Of a DNA stretch of 64,000 bases, positions 30,653 to 42,994 are shown in pieces; position 1 is the stretch's first letter; each line of letters opens with the position of its first letter. A model generated the notes under the pieces. It had not been told where the DNA came from. It did not search any database and saw nothing but the letters and a program-made list of their open reading frames with translations. The DNA is from Nansenia antarctica. Lineage: Eukaryota; Chordata; Actinopteri; Argentiniformes; Microstomatidae. The stretch spans positions 28,211,550 to 28,275,549 of the forward strand of contig OZ022353.1 of the NCBI GenBank assembly GCA_963989245.1. Direction: 5' to 3'. The position numbers and the translations under genes were made by a program.

Positions 30653-32086
30653 GGCCCAATCCCGATTCTCTTTTCTACCCCTATGGCTCGTTTTCGAGTG
30701 TCACTCGATTCGAAGGCAAGGCCTTCGAATACGTCACAAGCCCTACCCCTTGAAATCAAAGCCCTATGAATTGGGACAACCCTTCACGGCGCCTACGTCA
30801 TCACGCGGTACGGTTGACGCGTTGTGTTGCCGGCGAATTCTCACATCTCGCAATGCCTTCTTCAGCTGTGTTTATTTCTGTTGCGTGTGCTATAAGCATC
30901 TATTTTCGTTTGTTATCAACACACTGTAGTGTTTAGACGTTCCTTTTTTAGTCTCTTCCGTCAGCGATGTCTTTTTTGTGGACATCGCAATAATGACAAT
31001 GAATTTAATGACAATGAATGACTCCAACCAAAACAACCAGTCCATCAATAGTCATAAAGCGTTGTCCAAAAATCACGTTACCAAGCGCCTTTCTCAGAAC
31101 AATTCGTCGTCTAGAATCCAAAAATCAATCCATCATAGTGGTGGTCAAAAACGTAGAAAGAGGATCTCTTGGGGACGCGGCCACATTTGCCTGTGAAGGA
31201 GAGATGACAAATAAGCGGAAACATTTCTCAGTAGAGTCGAACGGTGATATATCATCATCCTTTACGCGTATCCTTAACTGTAGTTACATTTCGCGTGTCA
31301 TATGCCATTAGACATGGAAATATGTCAATGCGCGGCTGTCATGCACAAATCAGCTTGTAACGTTAGACACACAGCACACAGCACATCGGCATAATAACGT
31401 TTTGTTGTTGTTGTGCTTGTTATAAAGAAAAGGTCTATAATGCATTGAAATGAATGATACAACCCATTAATAATATTACATAATAACAACTGCTCGGATT
31501 AGATTGCGGGTGGAAATAGGTCAAAATGCGCATCATGTACAAGTCAGCCGAACGTTTGATAGATAACTTTACATATGTGTACCATCATCCGCTGTCAAAC
31601 GCCACAGGTAATAATTGATTTATGACTGTACATCTCTGAAATGCTCGACTGTCATGCAGCGTTGCGTTACTGTAACGTTAGACACAGCACCGACATAAAA
31701 GCGATTTTTGGGTTATGCGTGTTATAAATAAAAGGTCTATAATGCATTGTAATGACATTAAACTAAGACAATAAGATGGTTATCATAATTTTTCAAATCT
31801 TTATTAATAAGTAATTACAGAGAATTAAAATGACATTTCCGCATTGAATAGAGCGACATAAGATTTCTGTAGATGATTCGCAATGCATCCTGGTATCAAG
31901 GGGTAGCGTACCGTTAGCCCTTCGAAGCTAGTCTGGTCCTGAAATCCCTCGAAACGAAGTAATAGTTAGCCTTACCCCTAGCCCTCGACGAAATATGAAT
32001 TGAGACAGCCCTCGCCCTAAACGTGAACGCGCAAATCGAGCCATAGGGGTGAAAACGAAGGGCTAGGGGTGAATTGGGATTGGGCC
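30653..32086. mobile_element. 1434-bp transposon-like insert, copy 2 (unit 16)
   Basis: Same length, ends and unit position as copy 1. I saw one substitution relative to copy 1 (TATGTAAATG becomes TATGTCAATG near 31324). It was therefore copied with its unit, not inserted independently. Confidence 0.8.
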
Positions 32087-32330
32087 TTACTCTTTGGTAA
32101 AAATGTATGCAGTGTCCTGTTAATTCTATTTTGTAAAGAAATAGCCTGCAGTGTGAATGTTGAGTTGAAGCCATGGTCTGTTTACATTGTCAGCGTACCT
32201 CAAAGGTAAGGCATTGAATTGATCGTCACTGGTATTAACAAGGGCAAGAACCAATTGGTGACCAATTTTGGACTTTGGCCATCAATGCAAGAGAACAAAC
32301 CAGGCATCCATCATGAAGTAGGCAAGCAGA

Positions 32331-32404
32331 GGCGCTGCTGTGGTCCAAAACCCAGAGTCTCCTGTTTATAAGATAGGTGCTTTCACCAGCTAAGCCACAG
32401 CACC
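32331..32404 (-). pseudogene. tRNA-Thr-like pseudogene, unit 16
   Basis: Right of insert copy 2. Confidence 0.55.
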
Positions 32405-32630
32405 GATAGAAAATGGGCTTCAAAGGGCTTCAAAGCATTGTTGTTCATTAGAGAACTGTAGATTGTACGTGACGAGACTGCAACGCTTCCATTCCTTCAG
32501 ATAGGCCATGCATTAACAGCACTATTCTGTGCATTTGACTGGAAGGATCAGACACCTTCCACCATTTGGTTTTTGGGGGATGGAAGGTTGATGGCAGTTT
32601 ACAGAGTCACGTTTACTTGGAGAAAACCTT

Positions 32631-32703
32631 CGCCCAACGTGGGGCTCGAACCCACGACCCTGAGATTAAGAGTCTCATGCTCTACCGACTGAGCTAGGCG
32701 GGC
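32631..32703 (-). tRNA. tRNA-Lys(CUU) variant, unit 16
   Basis: G6 to C, as in unit 12. Confidence 0.8.
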
Positions 32704-32761
32704 CACTTGCTCATCTTCAGAGCTTCCGTGACATCAAGGATTAGGAGTTTAAGATGCAGAG

Positions 32762-32853
32762 TCTCCTGTGGCGCAATCGGTTAGCGCGCTACTTATACAA
32801 CAGTATGCAGCAGAGCAATGCCGAGCTTGTGAGTTCGAGCCTCACCTGGAGCA
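32762..32853 (+). tRNA. tRNA-Ile(UAU)-like, unit 17
   Basis: Private change GAGCTTGTG in the variable region. Confidence 0.58.
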
Positions 32854-33215
32854 CAGCTTTTGGGTTAATCTCTCCATTCTGAGAAAATGCGCCGTGACAG
32901 ATTATTCCTACTTCCTTCTGATTACTGGACTTATATTGTAGAAAATGATTGTACTTCATGCATTTTAAGCCTTACTCTTTGGTAAAAATGTATGCAGTGT
33001 CCTGTTAATTCTATTTTGTAAAGAAATAGCCTGCAGTGTGAATGTTGAGTTGAAGCCATGGTCTGTTTACATTGTCAGCGTACCTCAAAGGTAAGGCATT
33101 GAATTGATCGGCACTGGTATTAACAAGGGCAAGAACCAATTGGTGACCAATTTTGGACTTTGGCCATCAATGCAAGAGAACAAACCAGGCATCCATCATG
33201 AAGTAGGCAAGCAGA

Positions 33216-33289
33216 GGCGCTGCTGTGGTCCAAAACCCAGAGTCTCCTGTTTATAAGATAGGTGCTTTCACCAGCTAAGCCACAGCACC
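33216..33289 (-). pseudogene. tRNA-Thr-like pseudogene, unit 17
   Basis: Array-type copy. Confidence 0.55.
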
Positions 33290-33518
33290 GATAGAAAATG
33301 GGCTTCAAAGCATTGTTGTTCATTAGAGAACTGTAGATTGTACGTGACTAGACTGCAACGCTTCCATTCCTTCAGATAGGCCATGCATTAACAGCACTAT
33401 TCTGTGCATTTGACTGGAACGACTGAACTGAAGGATCAGACACCTTCCACCATTTGGTTTTTGGGGGATGGAAGGTTGATGGCAGTTTACAGAGTCACGT
33501 TTACTTGGAGAAAACCTT

Positions 33519-33591
33519 CGCCCAACGTGGGGCTCGAACCCACGACCCTGAGATTAAGAGTCTCATGCTCTACCGACTGAGCTAGCCGGGC
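33519..33591 (-). tRNA. tRNA-Lys(CUU), unit 17
   Basis: Consensus. Confidence 0.95.
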
Positions 33592-33649
33592 CACTTGCTC
33601 ATCTTCAGAGCTTCCGTGACATCAAGGATTAGGAGTGTAAGATGCAGAG

Positions 33650-33741
33650 TCTCCTGTGGCACAATCGGTTAGCGCGGTACTTATATAACAGTATGCAGCA
33701 GAGCAATGCCGAGGTTGTGAGTTCGAGCCTTACCTGGAGCA
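33650..33741 (+). tRNA. tRNA-Ile(UAU)-like, GGCACAATCGG type, unit 18
   Basis: As unit 14, from which it was copied with block A. Confidence 0.55.
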
Positions 33742-34103
33742 CAGCTTTTGGGTTAATCTCTCCATTCTGAGAAAATGCGCCGTGACAGATTATTCCTACT
33801 TCCTTCTGATTACTGGACTTATATTGTAGAAAATGATTGTACTTCATTCATTTTAAGCCTTACTCTTTGGTAAAAATGTATGCAGTGTCCTGTTAATTCT
33901 ATTTTGTAAAGAAATAGCCTGCAGTGTGAATGTTGAGTTGAAGCCATGGTCTGTTTACATTGTCAGCGTACCTCAAAGGTAAGGCATTGAATTGATCGTC
34001 ACTGGTATTAACAAGGGCAAGAACCAATTGGTGACCAATTTTGGACTTTGGCCATCAATGCAAGAGAACAAACCAGGCATCCATCATGAAGTAGGCAAGC
34101 AGA

Positions 34104-34177
34104 GGCGCTGCTGTGGTCCAAAACCCAGAGTCTCCTGTTTATAAGATAGGTGCTTTCACCAGCTAAGCCACAGCACC
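34104..34177 (-). pseudogene. tRNA-Thr-like pseudogene, unit 18
   Basis: A 10-bp loss lies just outside (CAAAGGATTG), absent from the matching unit 33. Confidence 0.55.
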
Positions 34178-34406
34178 GATAGAAAATGGGCTTCAAAGGA
34201 TTGTTGTTCATTAGAGAACTGTAGATTGTACGTGCCGAGACTGCAACGCTTCCATTCCTTCAGATAGGCCATGCATTAACAGCACTATTCTGTGCATTTG
34301 ACTGGAACGACTGAACTGAAGGATCAGACACCTTCCACCATTTGGTTTTTGGGGGATGGAAGGTTGATGGCAGTTTACAGAGTCACGTTTACTTGGAGAA
34401 AACCTT

Positions 34407-34479
34407 CGCCCAACGTGGGGCTCGAACCCACGACCCTGAGATTAAGAGTCTCATGCTCTACCGACTGAGCTAGCCGGGC
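34407..34479 (-). tRNA. tRNA-Lys(CUU), unit 18
   Basis: Consensus. Confidence 0.95.
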
Positions 34480-34537
34480 CACTTGCTCATCTTCAGAGCT
34501 TCCGTGACATCAAGGATTAGGAGTGTAAGATGCAGAG

Positions 34538-34629
34538 TCTCCTGTGGCGCAATCGGTTAGCGCGGTACTTATACAACAGTATGCAGCAGAGCAATGCCGA
34601 GGTTGTGAGTTCGAGCCTTACCTGGAGCA
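34538..34629 (+). tRNA. tRNA-Ile(UAU)-like, unit 19
   Basis: GGTA stem half, anticodon TAT. Confidence 0.6.
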
Positions 34630-34991
34630 CAGCTTTTGGGTTAATCTCTCCATTCTGAGAAAATGCGCCGTGACAGATTATTCCTACTTCCTTCTGATTA
34701 CTGGACTTATATTGTAGAAAATGATTGTACTTCATGCATTTTAAGCCTTACTCTTTGGTAAAAATGTATGCAGTGTCCTGTTAATTCTATTTTGTAAAGA
34801 AATAGCCTGCAGTGTGAATGTTGAGTTGAAGCCATGGTCTGTTTACATTGTCAGCGTACCTCAAAGGTAAGGCATTGAATTGATCGTCACTGGTATTAAC
34901 AAGGGCAAGAACCAATTGGTGACCAATTTTGGACTTTGGCCATCAATGCAAGAGAACAAACCAGGCATCCATCATGAAGTAGGCAAGCAGA

Positions 34992-35065
34992 GGCGCTGCT
35001 GTGGTCCAAAACCCAGAGTCTCCTGTTTATAAGATAGGTGCTTTCACCAGCTAAGCCACAGCACC
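34992..35065 (-). pseudogene. tRNA-Thr-like pseudogene, unit 19
   Basis: The adjacent spacer carries the marker GGATCGTCACAGG, shared with units 34 and 36. Confidence 0.55.
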
Positions 35066-35297
35066 GATAGAAAATGGGCTTCAAAGCATTGTTGTTCATT
35101 AGAGAACTGTAGATTGTACGTGACGAGACTGCAACGCTTCCATTCCTTCAGATAGGCCATGCATTAACAGCACTATTCTGTGCATTTGACTGGAACGACT
35201 GAACTGAAGGATCAGACACCTTCCACCATTTGGTTTTTGGGGGATCGTCACAGGTTGATGGCAGTTTACAGAGTCACGTTTACTTGGAGAAAACCTT

Positions 35298-35370
35298 CGC
35301 CCAACGTGGGGCTCGAACCCACAACCCTGAGATTAAGAGTCTCATGCTCTACCGACTGAGCTAGCCGGGC
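35298..35370 (-). tRNA. tRNA-Lys(CUU) variant, unit 19
   Basis: C48 to T (plus-strand CACAACC); shared with units 36 and 44. Confidence 0.88.
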
Positions 35371-35428
35371 CACTTGCTCATCTTCAGAGCTTCCGTGACA
35401 TCAAGGATTAGGAGTGTAAAATGCAGAG

Positions 35429-35520
35429 TCTCCTGTGGCGCAATCGGTTAGCGCGGTACTTATACAACAGTATGCAGCAGAGCAATGCCGAGGTTGTGAG
35501 TTCGAGCCTTACCTGGAGCA
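35429..35520 (+). tRNA. tRNA-Ile(UAU)-like, unit 20
   Basis: GGTA stem half, TAT. Confidence 0.6.
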
Positions 35521-35882
35521 CAGCTTTTGGGTTAATCTCTCCATTCTGAGAAAATGCGCCGTGACAGATTATTCCTACTTCCTTCTGATTACTGGACTTA
35601 TATTGTAGAAAATTATTGTACTTCATGCATTTTAAGCCTTACTCTTTGGTAAAAATCTATGCAGTGTCCTGTTAATTCTATTTTGTAAAGAAATAGCCTG
35701 CAGTGTGAATGTTGAGTTGAAGCCATGGTCTGTTTACATTGTCAGCGTACCTCAAAGGTAAGGCATTGAATTGATCGTCACTGGTATTAACAAGGGCAAG
35801 AACCAATTGGTGACCAATTTTGGACTTTGGCCATCAATGCAAGAGAACAAACCAGGCATCCATCATGAAGTAGGCAAGCAGA

Positions 35883-35956
35883 GGCGCTGCTGTGGTCCAA
35901 AACCCAGAGTCTCCTGTTTATAAGATAGGTGCTTTCACCAGCTAAGCCACAGCACC
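35883..35956 (-). pseudogene. tRNA-Thr-like pseudogene, unit 20
   Basis: Array-type copy. Confidence 0.55.
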
Positions 35957-36185
35957 GATAGAAAATGGGCTTCAAGGCATTGTTGTTCATTAGAGAACTG
36001 TAGATTGTACGTGACGAGACTGCAACGCTTCCATTCCTTCAGATAGGCCATGCATTAACAGCACTATTCTGTGCATTTGACTGGAACGACTGAACTGAAT
36101 GATCAGACACCTTCCACCATTTGGTTTTTGGGGGATGGAAGGTTGATGGCAGTTTACAGAGTCACGTTAACTTGGAGAAAACCTT

Positions 36186-36258
36186 CGCCCAACGTGGGGC
36201 TCGAACCCACGACCCTGAGATTAAGAGTCTCATGCTCTACCGACTGAGCTAGCCGGGC
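36186..36258 (-). tRNA. tRNA-Lys(CUU), unit 20
   Basis: Consensus. Confidence 0.95.
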
Positions 36259-36316
36259 CACTTGCTCATCTTCAGAGCTTCCGTGACATCAAGGATTAGG
36301 AGTGTAAGATGCAGAG

Positions 36317-36408
36317 TCTCCTGTGGCGCAATCGGTTAGCGCGGTACTTATACAACAGTATGCAGCAGAGCAATGCCGAGGTTGTGAGTTCGAGCCTTAC
36401 CTGGAGCA
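36317..36408 (+). tRNA. tRNA-Ile(UAU)-like, unit 21
   Basis: GGTA stem half, TAT. Confidence 0.6.
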
Positions 36409-36771
36409 CAGCTTTTGGGTTAATCTCTCCATTCTGAGAAAATGCGCCGTGACAGATTATTCCTACTTCCTTCTGATTACTGGACTTATATTGTAGAAAA
36501 TGATTGTACTTCATGCATTTTAAGCCTTACTCTTTGGTAAAAAATGTATGCAGTGTCCTGTTAATTCTATTTTGTAAAGAAATAGCCTGCAGTGTGAATG
36601 TTGAGTTGAAGCCATGGTCTGTTTATATTGTCAGCGTACCTCAAAGGTAAGGCATTGAATTGATCGTCACTGGTATTAACAAGGGCAAGAACCAATTGGT
36701 GACCAATTTTGGACTTTGGCCATCAATGCAAGAGAACAAACCAGGCATCCATCATGAAGTAGGCAAGCAGA

Positions 36772-36845
36772 GGCGCTGCTGTGGTCCAAAACCCAGAGTC
36801 TCCTGTTTATAAGATAGGTGCTTTCACCAGCTAAGCCACAGCACC
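36772..36845 (-). pseudogene. tRNA-Thr-like pseudogene, unit 21
   Basis: Array-type copy. Confidence 0.55.
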
Positions 36846-37074
36846 GATAGAAAATGGGCTTCAAAGCATTGTTGTTCATTAGAGAACTGTAGATTGTACG
36901 TGACGAGACTGCAACGCTTCCATTCCTTTAGATAGGCCATGCATTAACAGCACTATTCTGTGCATTTGACTGGATCGACTGAACTGAAGGATCAGACACC
37001 TTCCACCATTTGGTTTTTGGGGGATGGAAGGTTGATGGCAGTTTACAGAGTCACGTTTACTTGGAGAAAACCTT

Positions 37075-37147
37075 CGCCCGACGTGGGGCTCGAACCCACG
37101 ACCCTGAGATTAAGAGTCTCATGCTCTACCGACTGAGCTAGCCGGGC
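37075..37147 (-). tRNA. tRNA-Lys(CUU) variant, unit 21
   Basis: One acceptor change (plus-strand CGCCCGACG) turns a G-U pair into G-C; structure preserved. Confidence 0.92.
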
Positions 37148-37205
37148 CACTTGCTCATCTTCAGAGCTTCCGTGACATCAAGGATTAGGAGTTTAAGATG
37201 CAGAG

Positions 37206-37297
37206 TCTCCTGTGGCGCAATCGGTTAGCGCGGTACTTATACAACAGTATGCAGCAGGGCAATGCCGAGGTTGTGAGTTCGAGCCTCACCTGGAGCA
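37206..37297 (+). tRNA. tRNA-Ile(UAU)-like, unit 22
   Basis: Intron change GCAGCAGGGCAATG. Confidence 0.6.
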
Positions 37298-37659
37298 CAG
37301 CTTTTGGGTTAATCTCTCCATTCTGAGAAAATGCGCCGTGACAGATTATTCCTACTTCCTTCTGATTACTGGACTTATATTGTAGAAAATTATTGTACTT
37401 CATGCATTTTAAGCCTTACTCTTTGGTAAAAATGTATGCAGTGTCCTGTTAATTCTATTTTGTAAAGAAATAGCCTGCAGTGTGAATGTTGAGTTGAAGC
37501 CATGGTCTGTTTACATTGTCAGCGTACCTCAAAGGTAAGGCATTGAATTGATCGTCACTGGTATTAACAAGGGCAAGAACCAATTGGTGACCAATTTTGG
37601 ACTTTGGCCATCAATGCAAGAGAACAAACCAGGCATCCATCATGAAGTAGGCAAGCAGA

Positions 37660-37733
37660 GGCGCTGCTGTGGTCCAAAACCCAGAGTCTCCTGTTTATAA
37701 GATAGGTGCTTTCACCAGCTAAGCCACAGCACC
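37660..37733 (-). pseudogene. tRNA-Thr-like pseudogene, unit 22
   Basis: Array-type copy. Confidence 0.55.
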
Positions 37734-37962
37734 GATAGAAAATGGGCTTCAAGGCATTGTTGTTCATTAGAGAACTGTAGATTGTACGTGACGAGACTGC
37801 AACGCTTCCATTCCTTTAGATAGGCCATGCATTAACAGCACTATTCTGTGCATTTGACTGGATCGACTGAACTGAAGGATCAGACACCTTCCACCATTTG
37901 GTTTTTGGGGGATGGAAGGTTGATGGCAGTTTACAGAGTCACGTTTACTTGGAGAAAACCTT

Positions 37963-38035
37963 CGCCCAACGTGGGGCTCGAACCCACGACCCTGAGATTA
38001 AGAGTCTCATGCTCTACCGACTGAGCTAGCCGGGC
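37963..38035 (-). tRNA. tRNA-Lys(CUU), unit 22
   Basis: Consensus. Confidence 0.95.
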
Positions 38036-38093
38036 CACTTGCTCATCTTCAGAGCTTCCGTGACATCAAGGATTAGGAGTTTAAGATGCAGAG

Positions 38094-38185
38094 TCTCCTG
38101 TGGCGCAATCGGTTAGCGCGGTACTTATACAACAGTATGCAGCAGAGCAATGCCGAGGTTGTGAGTTCGAGCCTTACCTGGAGCA
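38094..38185 (+). tRNA. tRNA-Ile(UAU)-like, unit 23
   Basis: GGTA stem half, TAT. Confidence 0.6.
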
Positions 38186-38547
38186 CAGCTTTTGGGTTAA
38201 TCTCTCCATTCTGAGAAAATGCGCCGTGACAGATTATTCCTACTTCCTTCTGATTACTGGACTTATATTGTAGAAAATTATTGTACTTCATGCATTTTAA
38301 GCCTTACTCTTTGGTAAAAATCTATGCAGTGTCCTGTTAATTCTATTTTGTAAAGAAATAGCCTGCAGTGTGAATGTTGAGTTGAAGCCATGGTCTGTTT
38401 ACATTGTCAGCGTACCTCAAAGGTAAGGCATTGAATTGATCGTCACTGGTATTAACAAGGGCAAGAACCAATTGGTGACCAATTTTGGACTTTGGCCATC
38501 AATGCAAGAGAACAAACCAGGCATCCATCATGAAGTAGGCAAGCAGA

Positions 38548-38621
38548 GGCGCTGCTGTGGTCCAAAACCCAGAGTCTCCTGTTTATAAGATAGGTGCTTT
38601 CACCAGCTAAGCCACAGCACC
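38548..38621 (-). pseudogene. tRNA-Thr-like pseudogene, unit 23
   Basis: Array-type copy. Confidence 0.55.
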
Positions 38622-38850
38622 GATAGAAAATGGGCTTCAAGGCATTGTTGTTCATTAGAGAACTGTAGATTGTACGTGACGAGACTGCAACGCTTCCATT
38701 CCTTCAGATAGGCCATGCATTAACAGCACTATTCTGTGCATTTGACTGGAACGACTGAACTGAATGATCAGACACCTTCCACCATTTGGTTTTTGGGGGA
38801 TGGAAGGTTGATGGCAGTTTACAGAGTCACGTTTACTTGGAGAAAACCTT

Positions 38851-38923
38851 CGCCCAACGTGGGGCTCGAACCCACGACCCTGAGATTAAGAGTCTCATGC
38901 TCTACCGACTGAGCTAGCCGGGC
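38851..38923 (-). tRNA. tRNA-Lys(CUU), unit 23
   Basis: Consensus. Confidence 0.95.
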
Positions 38924-38981
38924 CACTTGCTCATCTTCAGAGCTTCCGTGACATCAAGGATTAGGAGTGTAAGATGCAGAG

Positions 38982-39073
38982 TCTCCTGTGGCGCTATCGG
39001 TTAGCGCGGTACTTATACAACAGTATGCAGCAGAGCAATGCCGAGGTTGTGAGTTCGAGCCTTACCTGGAGCA
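38982..39073 (+). tRNA. tRNA-Ile(UAU)-like, GGCGCTATCGG type, unit 24
   Basis: A-box A14 replaced by T (GCGCTATCGG); shared with units 27 and 41. Confidence 0.5.
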
Positions 39074-39435
39074 CAGCTTTTGGGTTAATCTCTCCATTCT
39101 GAGAAAATGCGCCGTGACAGATTATTCCTACTTCCTTCTGATTACTGGACTTATATTGTAGAAAATGATTGTACTTCATGCATTTTAAGCCTTACTCTTT
39201 GGTAAAAATGTATGCAGTGTCCTGTTAATTCTATTTTGTAAAGAAATAGCCTGCAGTGTGAATGTTGAGTTGAAGCCATGGTCTGTTTATATTGTCAGCG
39301 TACCTCAAAGGTAAGGCATTGAATTGATCGTCACTGGTATTAACAAGGGCAAGAACCAATTGGTGACCAATTTTGGACTTTGGCCATCAATGCAAGAGAA
39401 CAAACCAGGCATCCATCATGAAGTAGGCAAGCAGA

Positions 39436-39509
39436 GGCGCTGCTGTGGTCCAAAACCCAGAGTCTCCTGTTTATAAGATAGGTGCTTTCACCAGCTAAGC
39501 CACAGCACC
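39436..39509 (-). pseudogene. tRNA-Thr-like pseudogene, unit 24
   Basis: Array-type copy. Confidence 0.55.
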
Positions 39510-39738
39510 GATAGAAAATGGGCTTCAAAGCATTGTTGTTCATTAGAGAACTGTAGATTGTACGTGACGAGACTGCAACGCTTCCATTCCTTTAGATAGG
39601 CCATGCATTAACAGCACTATTCTGTGCATTTGACTGGATCGACTGAACTGAAGGATCAGACACCTTCCACCATTTGGTTTTTGGGGGATGGAAGGTTGAT
39701 GGCAGTTTACAGAGTCACGTTTACTTGGAGAAAACCTT

Positions 39739-39811
39739 CGCCCAACGTGGGGCTCGAACCCACGACCCTGAGATTAAGAGTCTCATGCTCTACCGACTGA
39801 GCTAGCCGGGC
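39739..39811 (-). tRNA. tRNA-Lys(CUU), unit 24
   Basis: Consensus. Confidence 0.95.
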
Positions 39812-39869
39812 CACTTGCTCATCTTCAGAGCTTCCGTGACATCAAGGATTAGGAGTTTAAGATGCAGAG

Positions 39870-39961
39870 TCTCCTGTGGCGCAATCGGTTAGCGCGCTAC
39901 TTCTACAACAGTATGCAGCAGAGCAATGCCGAGGTTGTGAGTTCGAGCCTTACCTGGAGCA
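39870..39961 (+). tRNA. tRNA-Ile-like with TCT anticodon, unit 25
   Basis: Isolated TCT copy among TAT neighbours. Confidence 0.55.
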
Positions 39962-40323
39962 CAGCTTTTGGGTTAATCTCTCCATTCTGAGAAAATGCGC
40001 CGTGACAGATTATTCCTACTTCCTTCTGATTACTGGACTTATATTGTAGAAAATGATTGTACTTCATGCATTTTAAGCCTTACTCTTTGGTAAAAATGTA
40101 TGCAGTGTCCTGTTAATTCTATTTTGTAAAGAAATAGCCTGCAGTGTGAATGTTGAGTTGAAGCCATGGTCTGTTTACATTGTCAGCGTACCTCAAAGGT
40201 AAGGCATTGAATTGATCGTCACTGGTATTAACAAGGGCAAGAACCAATTGGTGACCAATTTTGGACTTTGGCCATCAATGCAAGAGAACAAACCAGGCAT
40301 CCATCATGAAGTAGGCAAGCAGA

Positions 40324-40397
40324 GGCGCTGCTGTGGTCCAAAACCCAGAGTCTCCTGTTTATAAGATAGGTGCTTTCACCAGCTAAGCCACAGCACC
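40324..40397 (-). pseudogene. tRNA-Thr-like pseudogene, unit 25
   Basis: Double GGGCTTCAAA. Confidence 0.55.
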
Positions 40398-40636
40398 GAT
40401 AGAAAATGGGCTTCAAAGGGCTTCAAAGCATTGTTGTTCATTAGAGAACTGTAGATTGTACGTGACAAGACTGCAACGCTTCCATTCCTTCAGATAGGCC
40501 ATGCATTAACAGCACTATTCTGTGCATTTGACTGGAACGACTGAACTGAAGGATCAGACACCTTCCACCATTTGGTTTTTGGGGGATGGAAGGTTGATGG
40601 CAGTTTACAGAGTTACGTTTACTTGGAGAAAACCTT

Positions 40637-40709
40637 CGCTCAACGTGGGGCTCGAACCCACGACCCTGAGATTAAGATTCTCATGCTCTACCGACTGAGC
40701 TAGCCGGGC
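40637..40709 (-). tRNA. tRNA-Lys(CUU) variant, unit 25
   Basis: G70 to A breaks one acceptor pair; C32 to A in the anticodon loop (plus-strand AAGATTCTC). Confidence 0.75.
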
Positions 40710-40767
40710 CACTTGCTCGTCTTCAGAGCTTCCGTGACATCAAGGATTAGGAGTGTAAGATGCAGAG

Positions 40768-40859
40768 TCTCCTGTGGCACAATCGGTTAGCGCGGTACTT
40801 ATATAACAGTATGCAGCAGAGCAATGCCGAAGTTGTGAGTTCGAGCCTTACCTGGAGCA
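40768..40859 (+). tRNA. tRNA-Ile(UAU)-like, GGCACAATCGG type, unit 26
   Basis: Additional GCCGAAGTTG change. Confidence 0.52.
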
Positions 40860-41221
40860 CAGCTTTTGGGTTAATCTCTCCATTCTGAGAAAATGCGCCG
40901 TGACAGATTATTCCTACTTCCTTCTGATTACTGGATTTATATTGTAGAAAATGATTGTACTTCATTCATTTTAAGCCTTACTCTTTGGTAAAAATGTATG
41001 CAGTGTCCTGTTAATTCTATTTTGTAAAGAAATAGCCTGCAGTGTGAATGTTGAGTTGAAGCCATGGTCTGTTTACATTGTCAGCGTACCTCAAAGGTAA
41101 GGCATTGAATTGATCGTCACTGGTATTAACAAGGGCAAGAACCAATTGGTGACCAATTTTGGACTTTGGCCACCAATGCAAGAGAACAAACCAGGCATCC
41201 ATCATGAAGTAGGCAAGCAGA

Positions 41222-41295
41222 GGCGCTGCTGTGGTCCAAAACCCAGAGTCTCCTGTTTATAAGATAGGTGCTTTCACCAGCTAAGCCACAGCACC
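41222..41295 (-). pseudogene. tRNA-Thr-like pseudogene, unit 26
   Basis: Nearby GGCCACCAATG variant shared with units 30 and 42. Confidence 0.55.
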
Positions 41296-41521
41296 GATAG
41301 AAAATGGGCTTCAAAGGGCTTCAAAGCATTGTTGTTCATTAGAGAACTGTAGATTGTACGTGACGAGACTGCAACGCTTCCATTCCTTCAGATAGGCCAT
41401 GCATTAACAGCACTATTCTGTGCATTTGACTGGAAGGATCAGACACCTTCCACCATTTGGTTTTTGGGGGATGGAAGGTTGATGGCAGTTTACAGAGTCA
41501 CGTTTACTTGGAGAAAACCTT

Positions 41522-41594
41522 CGCCCAACGTGGGGCTCGAACCCACGACCCTGAGATTAAGAGTCTCATGCTCTACCGACTGAGCTAGCCGGGC
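41522..41594 (-). tRNA. tRNA-Lys(CUU), unit 26
   Basis: Consensus. Confidence 0.95.
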
Positions 41595-41652
41595 CACTTG
41601 CTCATCTTCAGAGCTTCCGTGACATCAAGGATTAGGAGTGTAAGATGCAGAG

Positions 41653-41744
41653 TCTCCTGTGGCGCTATCGGTTAGCGCGGTACTTATACAACAGTATGCA
41701 GCAGAGCAATGCCGAGGTTGTGAGTTCGAGCCTTACCTGGAGCA
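41653..41744 (+). tRNA. tRNA-Ile(UAU)-like, GGCGCTATCGG type, unit 27
   Basis: As unit 24. Confidence 0.5.
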
Positions 41745-42106
41745 CAGCTTTTGGGTTAATCTCTCCATTCTGAGAAAATGCGCCGTGACAGATTATTCCT
41801 ACTTCCTTCTGATTACTGGACTTATATTGTAGAAAATGATTGTACTTCATGCATTTTAAGCCTTACTCTTTGGTAAAAATGTATGCAGTGTCCTGTTAAT
41901 TCTATTTTGTAAAGAAATAGCCTGCAGTGTGAATGTTGAGTTGAAGCCATGGTCTGTTTATATTGTCAGCGTACCTCAAAGGTAAGGCATTGAATTGATC
42001 GTCACTGGTATTAACAAGGGCAAGAACCAATTGGTGACCAATTTTGGACTTTGGCCATCAATGCAAGAGAACAAACCAGGCATCCATCATGAAGTAGGCA
42101 AGCAGA

Positions 42107-42180
42107 GGCGCTGCTGTGGTCCAAAACCCAGAGTCTCCTGTTTATAAGATAGGTGCTTTCACCAGCTAAGCCACAGCACC
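42107..42180 (-). pseudogene. tRNA-Thr-like pseudogene, unit 27
   Basis: Array-type copy. Confidence 0.55.
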
Positions 42181-42409
42181 GATAGAAAATGGGCTTCAAA
42201 GCATTGTTGTTCATTAGAGAACTGTAGATTGTACGTGACGAGACTGCAACGCTTCCATTCCTTTAGATAGGCCATGCATTAACAGCACTATTCTGTGCAT
42301 TTGACTGGATCGACTGAACTGAAGGATCAGACACCTTCCACCATTTGGTTTTTGGGGGATGGAAGGTTGATGGCAGTTTACAGAGTCACGTTTACTTGGA
42401 GAAAACCTT

Positions 42410-42482
42410 CGCCCAACGTGGGGCTCGAACCCACGACCCTGAGATTAAGAGTCTCATGCTCTACCGACTGAGCTAGCCGGGC
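42410..42482 (-). tRNA. tRNA-Lys(CUU), unit 27
   Basis: Consensus. Confidence 0.95.
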
Positions 42483-42540
42483 CACTTGCTCATCTTCAGA
42501 GCTTCCGTGACATCAAGGATTAGGAGTTTAAGATGCAGAG

Positions 42541-42632
42541 TCTCCTGTGGCGCAATCGGTTAGCGCGCTACTTCTACAACAGTATGCAGCAGAGCAATGC
42601 CGAGGTTGTGAGTTCGAGCCTCACCTGGAGCA
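42541..42632 (+). tRNA. tRNA-Ile-like with TCT anticodon, unit 28
   Basis: Isolated TCT copy. Confidence 0.55.
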
Positions 42633-42994
42633 CAGCTTTTGGGTTAATCTCTCCATTCTGAGAAAATGCGCCGTGACAGATTATTCCTACTTCCTTCTGA
42701 TTACTGGATTTATATTGTAGAAAATGATTGTACTTCATGCATTTTAAGCCTTACTCTTTGGTAAAAATGTATGCAGTGTCCTGTTAATTCTATTTTGTAA
42801 AGAAATAGCCTGCAGTGTGAATGTTGAGTTGAAGCCATGGTCTGTTTACATTGTCAGCGTACCTCAAAGGTAAGGCATTGAATTGATCGTCACTGGTATT
42901 AACAAGGGCAAGAACCAATTGGTGACCAATTTTGGACTTTGGCCATCAATGCAAGAGAACAAACCAGGCATCCATCATGAAGTAGGCAAGCAGA